From positions 868,001-932,000 of the forward strand of contig NZ_CP104877.1 in assembly GCF_025452095.1 (NCBI RefSeq): a stretch of 64,000 bases of DNA, read 5' to 3'. The notes under the pieces are model-generated. The model was not told the DNA's origin. It saw only the letters and a list, made by a program, of their open reading frames with translations, and ran no database searches. This document shows positions 53,201 to 64,000 of the stretch, in pieces. Position 1 is the stretch's first letter, and every line of letters starts with the position of its first letter. Origin of the DNA: Paenarthrobacter sp. JL.01a (GTDB lineage: Bacteria > Actinomycetota > Actinomycetes > Actinomycetales > Micrococcaceae). A program made the translations under genes and the position numbers.

Positions 53201-53952
53201 GCTTCGGGCTGAAATGGAACATGGGCTGGATGCATGACTCCCTCAAGTACATTTCCGAGGACCCCATCAACCGCAAGTGGCACCACGGCACCGTCACCTT
53301 CTCCCTGGTGTACGCGTTCACGGAGAACTTCCTGCTGCCCATCAGCCACGACGAGGTTGTCCACGGCAAGGGTTCCATGCTGCGCAAGATGCCGGGCGAC
53401 CGTTGGCAGCAGCTGGCCAACCTCCGCGCCTTCTTCGCCTACCAGTGGTCGCACCCGGGCAAGCAGCTGATCTTCATGGGCAGCGAATTCGGCCAGGAAG
53501 CTGAGTGGTCCGAGCAATACGGACTGGACTGGTTCCTCGCGGACATTCCGGCGCACCGCGGCCTGCAGCTCTTGGTGAAGGACCTCAACGAGGTCTATTC
53601 GTCCACGCCGGCCCTCTACGAGAAGGACAACGAGGCCAGTGGTTTCCAGTGGATCAACGGCGGGGACGCCGACCACAACGTCCTCACCTTCATCCGCCGG
53701 GGCAACAACGGCAAGCCCCTGGTGTGTGCGGTGAACTTCTCCGGCGGTCCGCACCACGACTACATCCTGGGTGTTCCTTCAGCAGGGGAGTGGACGGAAG
53801 TGCTGAACACGGATGCCGAATCCTATGGAGGTTCCGGGGTAATCAACACCGGCACCTTGAAGGCCACGACGCCGGGAACCGACGGGCAACCGGCCGCGCT
53901 GTCGGTCACCCTCCCGCCGCTCGGAGCCGCATGGTTCAGTCCGGCTGAGTAG
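50290..53952 (+). CDS. Maltokinase-GlgB branching enzyme fusion
   Basis: A single 1,220-residue open frame. Residues 1 to about 480 are maltokinase (Mak/Pep2): N-terminal cap (LLRAWLPGKRWFPVKS), kinase motif HGDLHLGQIL (332-341) and LDFEGEP. Residues about 485-1220 are a full branching enzyme: CBM48 (FAVWAPNAQAVRVKGDFNGW), nucleophile D900 (LRVDAVASM), acid/base E953 (IAEEST) and ISHDEVVHGKGSM. Maltokinase makes maltose-1-phosphate for GlgE and GlgB branches the product. An internal ATG (51742) with GGAAGG upstream could also give free GlgB. Confidence 0.93.
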   Translation: MNKENLNPSVEGLLRAWLPGKRWFPVKSPDFALEQVGSFRLPSGGDAVLEVLLLAVTHRTADGGPRTDVVQVPLSFHSQPLVDAPTALLGEITDPGLRLVYDAVYDPGFISAWLQLMSSEGAVASVQGHLTHGRVPLPGTPVSVRVLSGEQSNTSVIIDDGESAAIVKIFRVLSAGKNPEVELGAALTAADTREVPATLGWITGSWHEPASKTNAGESIAESSGELTVAHEFLSGGLDAWRLAVDSAAAGQDFTDEARGLGKATATVHARLAETFGTHDGQEQGSDIIATLARRVRQSWAEASTAVGPYDGSLEELLSALDPQSVGQLQRIHGDLHLGQILQVPGAAGEPGRWAILDFEGEPLRTIDERNNPDLPLRDVTGMLRSFDYAAGAAIRENPEAKVPENWVDDCAAAFIEGYSDVTPGTIDRQSPLFVALWLDKALYEVVYELRNRPDWLSIPVHASRQILDNTSRGKHAAATAEGNDMTGSARTERPRVPLHVDSETLERVAAGAYHAPHSVLGAHLDDHGHVTIRTVKHLAKTVTVVTEAGRTPMEHESHGVWTAVLEPLQAGHVPDYRLEVVYDVEPVTIDDPYHYLPTVGEVDLHLIGEGRHERLWDVLGAHVQHYRSSLSAVDGVSFAVWAPNAQAVRVKGDFNGWDGRSHGMRSLGSSGVWELFIPGVVAGACYKYEILTKSGHWIEKADPLAFGTEVPPLTASRVVDPSYRFKDAEWMAARAKKDPHNSPMSVYEVHLGSWRLGLGYKELAKELVEYVKWLGFTHVEFMPVAEHPFGGSWGYQVTSYFAPTSRFGHPDEFRFLVDSLHQAGIGVLLDWVPAHFPKDSWALAQFDGQPLYEHSDPALGEHPDWGTLIFDFGRSEVRNFLVANALYWLEEFHVDGLRVDAVASMIYLDYSREEGQWRPNKFGGRENLEAISFMQEVNATVYKTHPGAIVIAEESTAFPGVTAPTNHGGLGFGLKWNMGWMHDSLKYISEDPINRKWHHGTVTFSLVYAFTENFLLPISHDEVVHGKGSMLRKMPGDRWQQLANLRAFFAYQWSHPGKQLIFMGSEFGQEAEWSEQYGLDWFLADIPAHRGLQLLVKDLNEVYSSTPALYEKDNEASGFQWINGGDADHNVLTFIRRGNNGKPLVCAVNFSGGPHHDYILGVPSAGEWTEVLNTDAESYGGSGVINTGTLKATTPGTDGQPAALSVTLPPLGAAWFSPAE
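51742..53952 (+). CDS. glgB: Possible separate GlgB from internal start
   Basis: Alternative 736-residue product. ATG 51742 (MTGSARTERPRVPLHVD) sits exactly at the domain border, with GGAAGG at 51729-51734, 7 bases upstream. Stand-alone GlgB of actinobacteria is about this length. The reading frame is continuous with the maltokinase, so both a fusion and a separate protein could be made; the sequence cannot tell which dominates. Confidence 0.5.
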   Translation: MTGSARTERPRVPLHVDSETLERVAAGAYHAPHSVLGAHLDDHGHVTIRTVKHLAKTVTVVTEAGRTPMEHESHGVWTAVLEPLQAGHVPDYRLEVVYDVEPVTIDDPYHYLPTVGEVDLHLIGEGRHERLWDVLGAHVQHYRSSLSAVDGVSFAVWAPNAQAVRVKGDFNGWDGRSHGMRSLGSSGVWELFIPGVVAGACYKYEILTKSGHWIEKADPLAFGTEVPPLTASRVVDPSYRFKDAEWMAARAKKDPHNSPMSVYEVHLGSWRLGLGYKELAKELVEYVKWLGFTHVEFMPVAEHPFGGSWGYQVTSYFAPTSRFGHPDEFRFLVDSLHQAGIGVLLDWVPAHFPKDSWALAQFDGQPLYEHSDPALGEHPDWGTLIFDFGRSEVRNFLVANALYWLEEFHVDGLRVDAVASMIYLDYSREEGQWRPNKFGGRENLEAISFMQEVNATVYKTHPGAIVIAEESTAFPGVTAPTNHGGLGFGLKWNMGWMHDSLKYISEDPINRKWHHGTVTFSLVYAFTENFLLPISHDEVVHGKGSMLRKMPGDRWQQLANLRAFFAYQWSHPGKQLIFMGSEFGQEAEWSEQYGLDWFLADIPAHRGLQLLVKDLNEVYSSTPALYEKDNEASGFQWINGGDADHNVLTFIRRGNNGKPLVCAVNFSGGPHHDYILGVPSAGEWTEVLNTDAESYGGSGVINTGTLKATTPGTDGQPAALSVTLPPLGAAWFSPAE

Positions 53953-53955
53953 CGG

Positions 53956-54098
53956 ACGCCCGCTCACGTTCCCGGGGGTTTGGTGCGGATGCTCGCTCAT
54001 GTTCCCGGGGTTTGGTGCGGATGCTCGCTCATGTTCCCGGGGTTTGGTGCGGATGCTCGCTCATGTTCCCGGGGTTTGGTGCGGATGCTCGCTCACGT
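53956..54098 (+). repeat. Tandem array of 32-bp repeats
   Basis: Four full units (53956-53988 with one extra G, 53989-54020, 54021-54052, 54053-54084) and a partial fifth. Each unit begins ATGCTCGCTCATG and continues TTCCCGGGGTTTGGTGCGG. The three middle units are identical. The array starts 4 bases past the glgB stop and ends about 185 bases before the first rRNA promoter. Confidence 0.95.
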
Positions 54099-54248
54099 AA
54101 CGGCCGCTTTCACGCGACGCTCCTTCACTGCGGTGGAGGAGCGTTGCTGGTTAGGTGCCAGTGAAGCGTTCGACGGCGGACCCCGGCTGCGGCGTTTGGG
54201 TTCCGAACGGCGCCGGAAGCCAGGACCACACACTGCCGGGTTACCTGC

Positions 54249-54280
54249 CCGGTTCGGCGGGCACATGCCCGCCGAACCGG
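54249..54280. terminator. GC-rich hairpin upstream of rRNA promoter
   Basis: CCGGTTCGGCGGGC (54249-54262) pairs perfectly with GCCCGCCGAACCGG (54267-54280) around ACAT. It has no long U-run, so it may be a weak terminator for the glg operon. Confidence 0.55.
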
Positions 54281-54284
54281 GGCT

Positions 54285-54313
54285 TTGCCAACCCGGCAGA
54301 GTGTGTGTATAGT
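54285..54313 (+). promoter_or_regulatory. rRNA promoter P1
   Basis: -35 TTGCCA (54285-54290) and -10 TATAGT (54308-54313) with a 17-base spacer, about 365 bases before 16S rRNA. Confidence 0.75.
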
Positions 54314-54392
54314 TAATACCCGCGCTGCTCCCCAGTGGAGGGCGGTGATGCTGACAAGAACCCGCAAGGAAAATCAAGTCCAGCTCACCGAT

Positions 54393-54421
54393 TTGACCCG
54401 GAGGCAGGCAGCGTGTAAGTT
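54393..54421 (+). promoter_or_regulatory. rRNA promoter P2
   Basis: -35 TTGACC (54393-54398) and -10 TAAGTT (54416-54421) with a 17-base spacer, downstream of P1. Tandem promoters are usual for rRNA operons. Confidence 0.65.
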
Positions 54422-54677
54422 TGAAAAGTTGCTTCGGAGCGATCCAGTGGCCCTGTGGGGTTGGTGGTGGTGCCGGTAGTGTCTGTTGTTTGAGAACTCA
54501 ATAGTGTGCCAAGTTTGTTGATACCGATTGTTTTTTGATTGGTTGAAATTTATGCCAGTACTGTCGCGCACCCCCGTGTGTGGTGGTCTGGTTTTCAGCT
54601 GGTTTCGAATTTTGTGCAGCCGCGTTCTTGCCGTTATTTCCGGTGGGTGTGGTTGTGTCTGTTTGATTTGTTTTACT
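54422..54677 (+). promoter_or_regulatory. rRNA leader with boxA-like element
   Basis: Non-coding leader. GTTGTTTGAGAACTCAATAG at 54485-54504 is the actinobacterial leader element containing a boxA-like antitermination site; nearly the same string recurs in the 16S-23S spacer at 56554. The rest is T/G-rich with no gene seen. Confidence 0.7.
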
Positions 54678-59850
<5,173 letters not shown>

Positions 59851-59870
59851 ACCACACACAACACACTGCA

Positions 59871-59889
59871 CGCGTCCACTATGTGGTTC
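59871..59889 (+). other. 3' arm of 23S processing stem
   Basis: CGCGTCCACTATGTGGTTC is complementary to 56563-56581 in the 16S-23S spacer (one G-U pair), so the two ends of pre-23S rRNA form a 19-bp stem, the normal RNase III-type processing substrate. Confidence 0.85.
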
Positions 59890-60003
59890 CCAACCAACAA
59901 CCCACCAGTTGAAACAGGAACCAACAACTAAATAACAACACCACAGTTGTAACCAACAGTCTTCCCACCCCCACCACACAAGAGCGGGGGAACGGGTAAC
60001 AAG

Positions 60004-60121
60004 GTTACGGCGGTCATAGCGTGGGGGAAACGCCCGGTCCCATTCCGAACCCGGAAGCTAAGACCCACAGCGCCGATGGTACTGCACCCGGGAGGGTGTG
60101 GGAGAGTAGGACACCGCCGGA
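60004..60121 (+). rRNA. rrf: 5S ribosomal RNA
   Basis: About 117 bases. The terminal helix GTTACGGCGGT pairs with ACCGCCGGAC, and the conserved CCCATTCCGAACCCGGAAG and the loop AGAGTAGGACACCGCC are present. It follows 23S by about 150 bases. Confidence 0.95.
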
Positions 60122-60131
60122 CACACATTCA

Positions 60132-60164
60132 GAAAGGCCCCAACCACGACGGTTGGGGCCTTTC
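60132..60164 (+). terminator. rRNA operon terminator
   Basis: GAAAGGCCCCAACC (60132-60145) pairs perfectly with GGTTGGGGCCTTTC (60151-60164), with a TTTCGACTTT tail. Confidence 0.93.
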
Positions 60165-60246
60165 GACTTTAACAACCACAAACACCATGTAATGAGGTTG
60201 GTCTCCGCCACCGCCGACGCTTCCACCCCCGGTAGAGTTGGTGGTC

Positions 60247-60738
60247 ATGGAAAATCTCTTCAGCCACCCTGACCAAGAGCCCGAGGCGTCCCGCACCGGC
60301 GAGGACCTTGAGCCGCTCATCGTCAGTGTCGTCGTACCCACTACCGTCCCGCATGCCTTCCAGGGATTCACGGATCATCCCCACCTTTGGTGGCCGCTGG
60401 AAGAGGAGAGCGTTTACGGCGCTGGCTCCCACGTGGAGTTTGAGGAGAACCTCATCCTGGAGACAGCCGAGGACGGCCGTACATCAGTGTGGGGCACCAT
60501 TGATGACTGGCAGCCGCCGTTGTCCTTCCACGCCAGCTGGTACCCCGCTGGCACGCCCTTATGGTCCACCGAGATCCGGGTGGTCTTCAGTGCAGTCGAG
60601 GGTGGCACGGAAGTGCGCCTCATCCACGACGGTTGGGAGGGCGCCGAAGACCCTGCAGCCTCCAGGGCGTCGTACGCGGAAGGCTGGCCCCGGGTTCTGG
60701 AGCGTTACGCAAGGTTCATGGGCGGAGCAGTTGCCTAG
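60247..60738 (+). CDS. SRPBCC-family protein
   Basis: A 163-residue protein of the START/AHSA1-like SRPBCC fold: an N-terminal strand VSVVVPTTVPHAFQGFTD, a mid-segment WWPLEEESVYGAGS, EIRVVFSAVEGGTEVRLIHDGWE and a C-terminal helix ending in RVLERYARFMG. Members bind hydrophobic ligands; the ligand here is unknown. TAGAGT lies 8 bases before ATG 60247, a leaderless-type start. It overlaps the next gene by 8 bases. Confidence 0.8.
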   Translation: MENLFSHPDQEPEASRTGEDLEPLIVSVVVPTTVPHAFQGFTDHPHLWWPLEEESVYGAGSHVEFEENLILETAEDGRTSVWGTIDDWQPPLSFHASWYPAGTPLWSTEIRVVFSAVEGGTEVRLIHDGWEGAEDPAASRASYAEGWPRVLERYARFMGGAVA

Positions 60739-61252
60739 GGTTCGCAGGCTCAGCGCAGCTGACTGGCAACTCCTGAAGAAGGTCCGTCTGGAGATGCTCG
60801 CGGATACTCCCATGGCCTATATCGAGAGTGTTGACGCTGCACGACGCCAGACGGACAGTCAGTGGCAGGAACGCGCCGTTGCCATGTCCGGGGACGCGAG
60901 CATCACGTTGGTGGCCGACGACGGTGAGGACGGCTCCAGGTTCTGTGCCCTCATGCGGGTGGCCGTGAAGCATCCCCAGGATCCGGCGCGGTCGCTGCAG
61001 GCAGTGCTTATCAGTGTGTACGTAGCGCCCGAATATCGTGGACTTGGATTGGCCGATGAACTCCTGCAGCAGGCGGTCGAGGCAGCGGCCAAGGAGCTCA
61101 GCGCCCATTCCCTTGAACTGGGTGTCCACGAGGATAACGCGCGTGCCCAGGCCTTCTACCGCCGCCACGGTTTCGTGATCACGGGCGCCAGCCGGCCGTA
61201 CCCGCAGGACACCACCAAACTGGAGCTCTTCATGGAGCGCCAGCTGCCGTAG
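60731..61252 (+). CDS. GNAT-family N-acetyltransferase
   Basis: A 173-residue acetyltransferase. Motif A reads ISVYVAPEYRGLGLADELLQQAVEAA, with the R-G-x-G acetyl-CoA loop, and motif B is in LELGVHEDNARAQAFYRRHGF. The substrate is unknown. The TTG start (60731) has GGCGGAG just upstream and overlaps the SRPBCC stop, so the two are translationally coupled. Confidence 0.87.
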   Translation: MPRVRRLSAADWQLLKKVRLEMLADTPMAYIESVDAARRQTDSQWQERAVAMSGDASITLVADDGEDGSRFCALMRVAVKHPQDPARSLQAVLISVYVAPEYRGLGLADELLQQAVEAAAKELSAHSLELGVHEDNARAQAFYRRHGFVITGASRPYPQDTTKLELFMERQLP

Positions 61253-61289
61253 CTGGCTGGCAGATGATTCCAGACGCGTGAACCCGTGC

Positions 61290-62312
61290 CTAGCCAGCAA
61301 CAGTTTTTGGCACGGCCGTGCTGTTGCGAACAACCAGTTTGGTGGGATGCTCCGCATCGGCGGCCTCAAGGACCAGTCCATTGTTGATCGCTCCAAGGAG
61401 CGTCCGGACGGCCAACGCCCCCTGGCCTTTGGCGTCCTGGTCGATCGTGGTCAGGCCCAGGACAGCTCCGAGGTCGTGTCCGTCTATGCCCATGACGGAG
61501 AGATCCTCAGGAATACGTAGACCAAAATCGCGGGCCGCCAGGATGATTCCGATAGCCATCTCATCGGAGGCCGCGAAGACAGCTGTGGGCCGCTCAGGCG
61601 CACTTGCAAGCAGCTGCCGCGCAGCCGCGTACGCACCTTCGATAGTGAAGTCAGCAGTAACGATCCATTCGGGCCTGACCTGGCAGCCGGCGTCGTTCAT
61701 TGCCTTTTCGAAGCCGCCGCGGCGGGTTCCGGGCAGCTGGAAGTCCTGGTTGTACGTTTCGTTTCCCGTGATGTGCGCGATTTTCCTGTGGCCGAGTCCC
61801 AGCAGATGGTTGGTGGCCTGCATTGCGATGCCGGCATCATTGATCCGGATGGTCGACGCTCCCGGCAGCGGCCCGCCAATGCCCACGATGGGCCGGTGCA
61901 TGGCGTGGAGTTGCCGGGTCTCGCTTTCGCTGAGTTCCAGGGACACGGCGATCACAGCGTCGACGCGTTTGCGCAGCAGGAAATCGCTGAAGACGCTGTG
62001 GCGCCGCGCAGGGTTTTCGCCGATGTTGTACAGGGTGAGGTCGTAGCCAGCTTCGAGGAGTGCTGCCGAGGCTCCCTCGACCACCGCTGAATAGAACCAG
62101 CGGTGGACCGAGGGAACCACAAGGCCAACGTTGTGCGTACGGCCGGACGCCAGGCTTGAGGCGTGGTAAGACAACACAAAACCAAGTTCGGCGGCCGCGG
62201 CGCGTGCGCGCTCCCGGCTGGCGGGGGAGACATGCCCTTTGCCGCTCAAGGCCCGCGACACCGTAGCGACGGAAAGCCCTGCGTGCTCGGCCACGTCCTT
62301 GATGCCGGTCAT
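61290..62312 (-). CDS. LacI-family transcriptional regulator
   Basis: A 340-residue repressor. The N-terminal helix-turn-helix (TGIKDVAEHAGLSVATVSRALSGKG) and hinge (ARAAAAELGFVLS) are followed by a periplasmic-binding-like sensor domain with VGLVVPSVHRWF and the C-terminal VMGIDGHDLGAVLGLTTIDQD. It lies 19 bases after the stop of the alpha-glucosidase gene on the same strand and probably controls that sugar-use operon. The inducer is probably a glucoside. Confidence 0.9.
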   Translation of the reverse strand: MTGIKDVAEHAGLSVATVSRALSGKGHVSPASRERARAAAAELGFVLSYHASSLASGRTHNVGLVVPSVHRWFYSAVVEGASAALLEAGYDLTLYNIGENPARRHSVFSDFLLRKRVDAVIAVSLELSESETRQLHAMHRPIVGIGGPLPGASTIRINDAGIAMQATNHLLGLGHRKIAHITGNETYNQDFQLPGTRRGGFEKAMNDAGCQVRPEWIVTADFTIEGAYAAARQLLASAPERPTAVFAASDEMAIGIILAARDFGLRIPEDLSVMGIDGHDLGAVLGLTTIDQDAKGQGALAVRTLLGAINNGLVLEAADAEHPTKLVVRNSTAVPKTVAG

Positions 62313-62331
62313 GCTGCTCCTTGGTGGGAAA

Positions 62332-64000
62332 TTAGCTGGCTGAAAGCCAGATTGTCTCCCCCGAGCCTAGTGGATGCGTGGCTTCGGCCGCGGAGCTGCG
62401 CAGGATGACCTCGCCCGCTGGCAACGGAAGGGATTCCGCCCCGACGTTCATGACAACCAGGGTGTTTCCATTCAGATACGCGAGGGTGGATTCCGTGCAG
62501 TAGTCCTCCACCCAGGCGAGCGACCCTGCGCCCAGCCGCAGCCGCGCCCGTTCGGCAAGCAGCGCGCGGTACAGGTTAAGGTGCGACGCCGGATCGGACT
62601 CCTGCTGGTCCCTCGCCAACGTGGGCCAAGACTCGGGTTGCGGGAGCCAGGGATCCTGTCCGTGCCCGAATCCCGCGTGGGGTTCAGCTGAACGCCAGGG
62701 CAGCGGCACGCGGCAGCCGTCGCGCCCGATCCTGGCCCCGCCGGTGCGGACGAAGGTGGGGTCCTGGCGCATGCTTCCCGGGATGCTCGTGGAGTCGGGC
62801 AGGCCGAGCTCTTCGCCTTGGTAGAGGTACGCCCCGCCCGGCAGGCCGAGCATGAACGCGGTTGCCGCGGCAGCCCGGCGTCGTCCGAGTTCTTCATTGG
62901 GCTGTTCGTCGTCCGGGCCGATACCGTCGCCGTCACGGGGGCCCGGGCCGTCGTAACCGAAGCGCGAGACGTGGCGGACGACGTCGTGGTTGGACAGGAC
63001 CCAGGTGCTCGGGGCGCCTACGGCGTCCAGGGAAATCAACGAGTCCGTGATGATGTGGCGCAGGCGGTTGAGGTCCAGGCCGGCGTGGAGGTAGGGGAAG
63101 TTGAAGGCCTGGTGCATTTCATCAGGGCGGACCCATTGGGCAAGACGGGGCAGCGGATCCACGTTGGCCTCGGCGCACAGGATGCGGTCCGGGCCGTACT
63201 CCTCCAGGATGGAACGCCAGCGACGGTAAATGTCATGCAGGGCCCGCTGGCCAAACATGGGAGCGTCCTGGCCGGGGAAGCCTTCCGAGCTGTTTCCGTC
63301 GGGCCGCCCGCCCCAGTTTGGCAGGCCGGGGGCCTTGACCAACGCGTGGGCCACGTCGACGCGGAAACCGGAAATCCCACGGTCCAGCCAGAAGCGGAGG
63401 ACGCGTTCGAACTCCGCGTGAACCGCTGGGTTGTCCCAGTTGAAGTCCGGCTGCGAGGAATCGAAGAGGTGGAGGTACCACTGCCCTGCCCGACCGTCCG
63501 ACTCGATGACCCGGGTCCAGGCCGGTCCGCCGAAGTGCGACTGCCAGTTGTTGGGTGGTTCGTTGCCGTCCGGTCCAAGTCCGTCCCGGAAAATGAAGAC
63601 TTCGCGCTCGGGGCTGTGCGGCCCCGCTGCCAAAGCGGCCTGAAAAGCGACGTGCTGGTCCGAGCAGTGGTTGGGGACGATGTCGGCAATCACCCGGAGA
63701 TTGAGCCGGTTGGCTTCGGCAATCAGGGCATCGAAGTCTGTCAGCGTTCCGAACAGGGGATCGACGTCGCAATAGTCGCTGACGTCGTACCCGGCGTCAC
63801 GCTGAGGCGAGCGGTAGAACGGCGACAACCATACGGCGTCGACTCCCAGGCCTGCCAGCTGCGCGAGCTCGGCGGTGATGCCCGCAAGGTCGCCGATGCC
63901 ATCGCCATTGAAGTCCCGGAAGGACCGCGGATAGATCTGGTAAATGACGGCGGAACGCCACCAACCGTGGGCCGTGGAGGCATCGTGGATGGGGGTGATT
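62332..64000 (-). CDS. Alpha-glucosidase (GH13), 5' end outside window
   Basis: At least 555 residues; the start is beyond the right edge, where the frame is open and reads HGWWRSAVIYQIYPRSFRD. GH13 landmarks are VDAVWLSPFYRSP, DIVPNHCSDQH, the nucleophile in GFRVDVAHAL (codon near 63355-63357), acid/base in ILCAEANVDP and SNHDVVRH. QIYPRSF plus the short C-terminal domain fits oligo-alpha-glucosidase/trehalose-6-phosphate hydrolase-type enzymes. It is followed by the LacI regulator gene. Confidence 0.88.
   Translation of the reverse strand, partial: ITPIHDASTAHGWWRSAVIYQIYPRSFRDFNGDGIGDLAGITAELAQLAGLGVDAVWLSPFYRSPQRDAGYDVSDYCDVDPLFGTLTDFDALIAEANRLNLRVIADIVPNHCSDQHVAFQAALAAGPHSPEREVFIFRDGLGPDGNEPPNNWQSHFGGPAWTRVIESDGRAGQWYLHLFDSSQPDFNWDNPAVHAEFERVLRFWLDRGISGFRVDVAHALVKAPGLPNWGGRPDGNSSEGFPGQDAPMFGQRALHDIYRRWRSILEEYGPDRILCAEANVDPLPRLAQWVRPDEMHQAFNFPYLHAGLDLNRLRHIITDSLISLDAVGAPSTWVLSNHDVVRHVSRFGYDGPGPRDGDGIGPDDEQPNEELGRRRAAAATAFMLGLPGGAYLYQGEELGLPDSTSIPGSMRQDPTFVRTGGARIGRDGCRVPLPWRSAEPHAGFGHGQDPWLPQPESWPTLARDQQESDPASHLNLYRALLAERARLRLGAGSLAWVEDYCTESTLAYLNGNTLVVMNVGAESLPLPAGEVILRSSAAEATHPLGSGETIWLSAS

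Noticed and set aside
53956..54098. CRISPR array
   Set aside because: The units are head-to-tail without unique spacers, and no cas genes are in the window.
53980..54312. A 110-codon frame over the 32-bp repeats
   Set aside because: Its protein is only the translated repeat (MVRMLAHVPGV-like) because 32 bp shifts frame each copy; no start signal or domain.

Overview
The window is high-GC actinobacterial DNA. The 16S rRNA, the gene content (GlgE pathway, CarD, SenX3-RegX3, 2,3-BPG-dependent phosphoglycerate mutase) and the frequent leaderless-looking starts fit Arthrobacter/Paenarthrobacter (Micrococcaceae). No sequence search was run, so this placement rests on recognition.

Positions 1 to about 22,918 hold the late half of a tailed-phage (siphovirus) prophage. 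It reads left to right: small and large terminase, portal, MuF-like protein, scaffold, major capsid, head-tail connectors, tail terminator, major tail protein, tail-assembly chaperones with a -1 frameshift, a 1,212-residue tape measure carrying an M23 peptidase domain, distal tail and baseplate proteins, membrane proteins, an M23 lysin, a holin and an SGNH-domain tail fibre. A bidirectional terminator (21,243-21,284) separates these from a reverse-strand SGNH esterase and two small accessory genes. Short direct repeats and a tRNA-Thr(CGU), whose 3' end faces the prophage, mark the probable right attachment junction. No integrase is present, so the left end, integrase and repressor lie outside the window.

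Positions 23,000 to 43,600 are host chromosome: a phosphonatase-like HAD hydrolase, a lipoprotein peptidase, tmk-holB, a PLP trans-sulfuration enzyme, gpmA, phoU facing senX3-regX3 with a PHO-box-like array between them, carD, ispD-ispF, cysS, rlmB, a nitrilase-family hydrolase, glgX, and a secreted ribonuclease with its barstar inhibitor.

Positions 43,650 to 53,952 form an alpha-glucan/trehalose cluster: glgP on the reverse strand, then glgE, treS and a single 1,220-residue frame that joins maltokinase to the branching enzyme GlgB. TreS makes maltose from trehalose, maltokinase makes maltose-1-phosphate, GlgE polymerises it and GlgB branches it, while GlgP and the upstream GlgX degrade the glucan.

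Positions 53,956 to 60,164 carry a 32-bp tandem repeat array, two rRNA promoters and a complete 16S-23S-5S operon. Two small genes (SRPBCC, GNAT) follow, then a LacI regulator and an alpha-glucosidase that runs off the right edge. The least explained signals are the 32-bp repeat family, which occurs at two intergenic loci and in both orientations, two very long near-perfect hairpins, the maltokinase-GlgB fusion with an internal start, and a phage protein that resembles part of a terminase ATPase.
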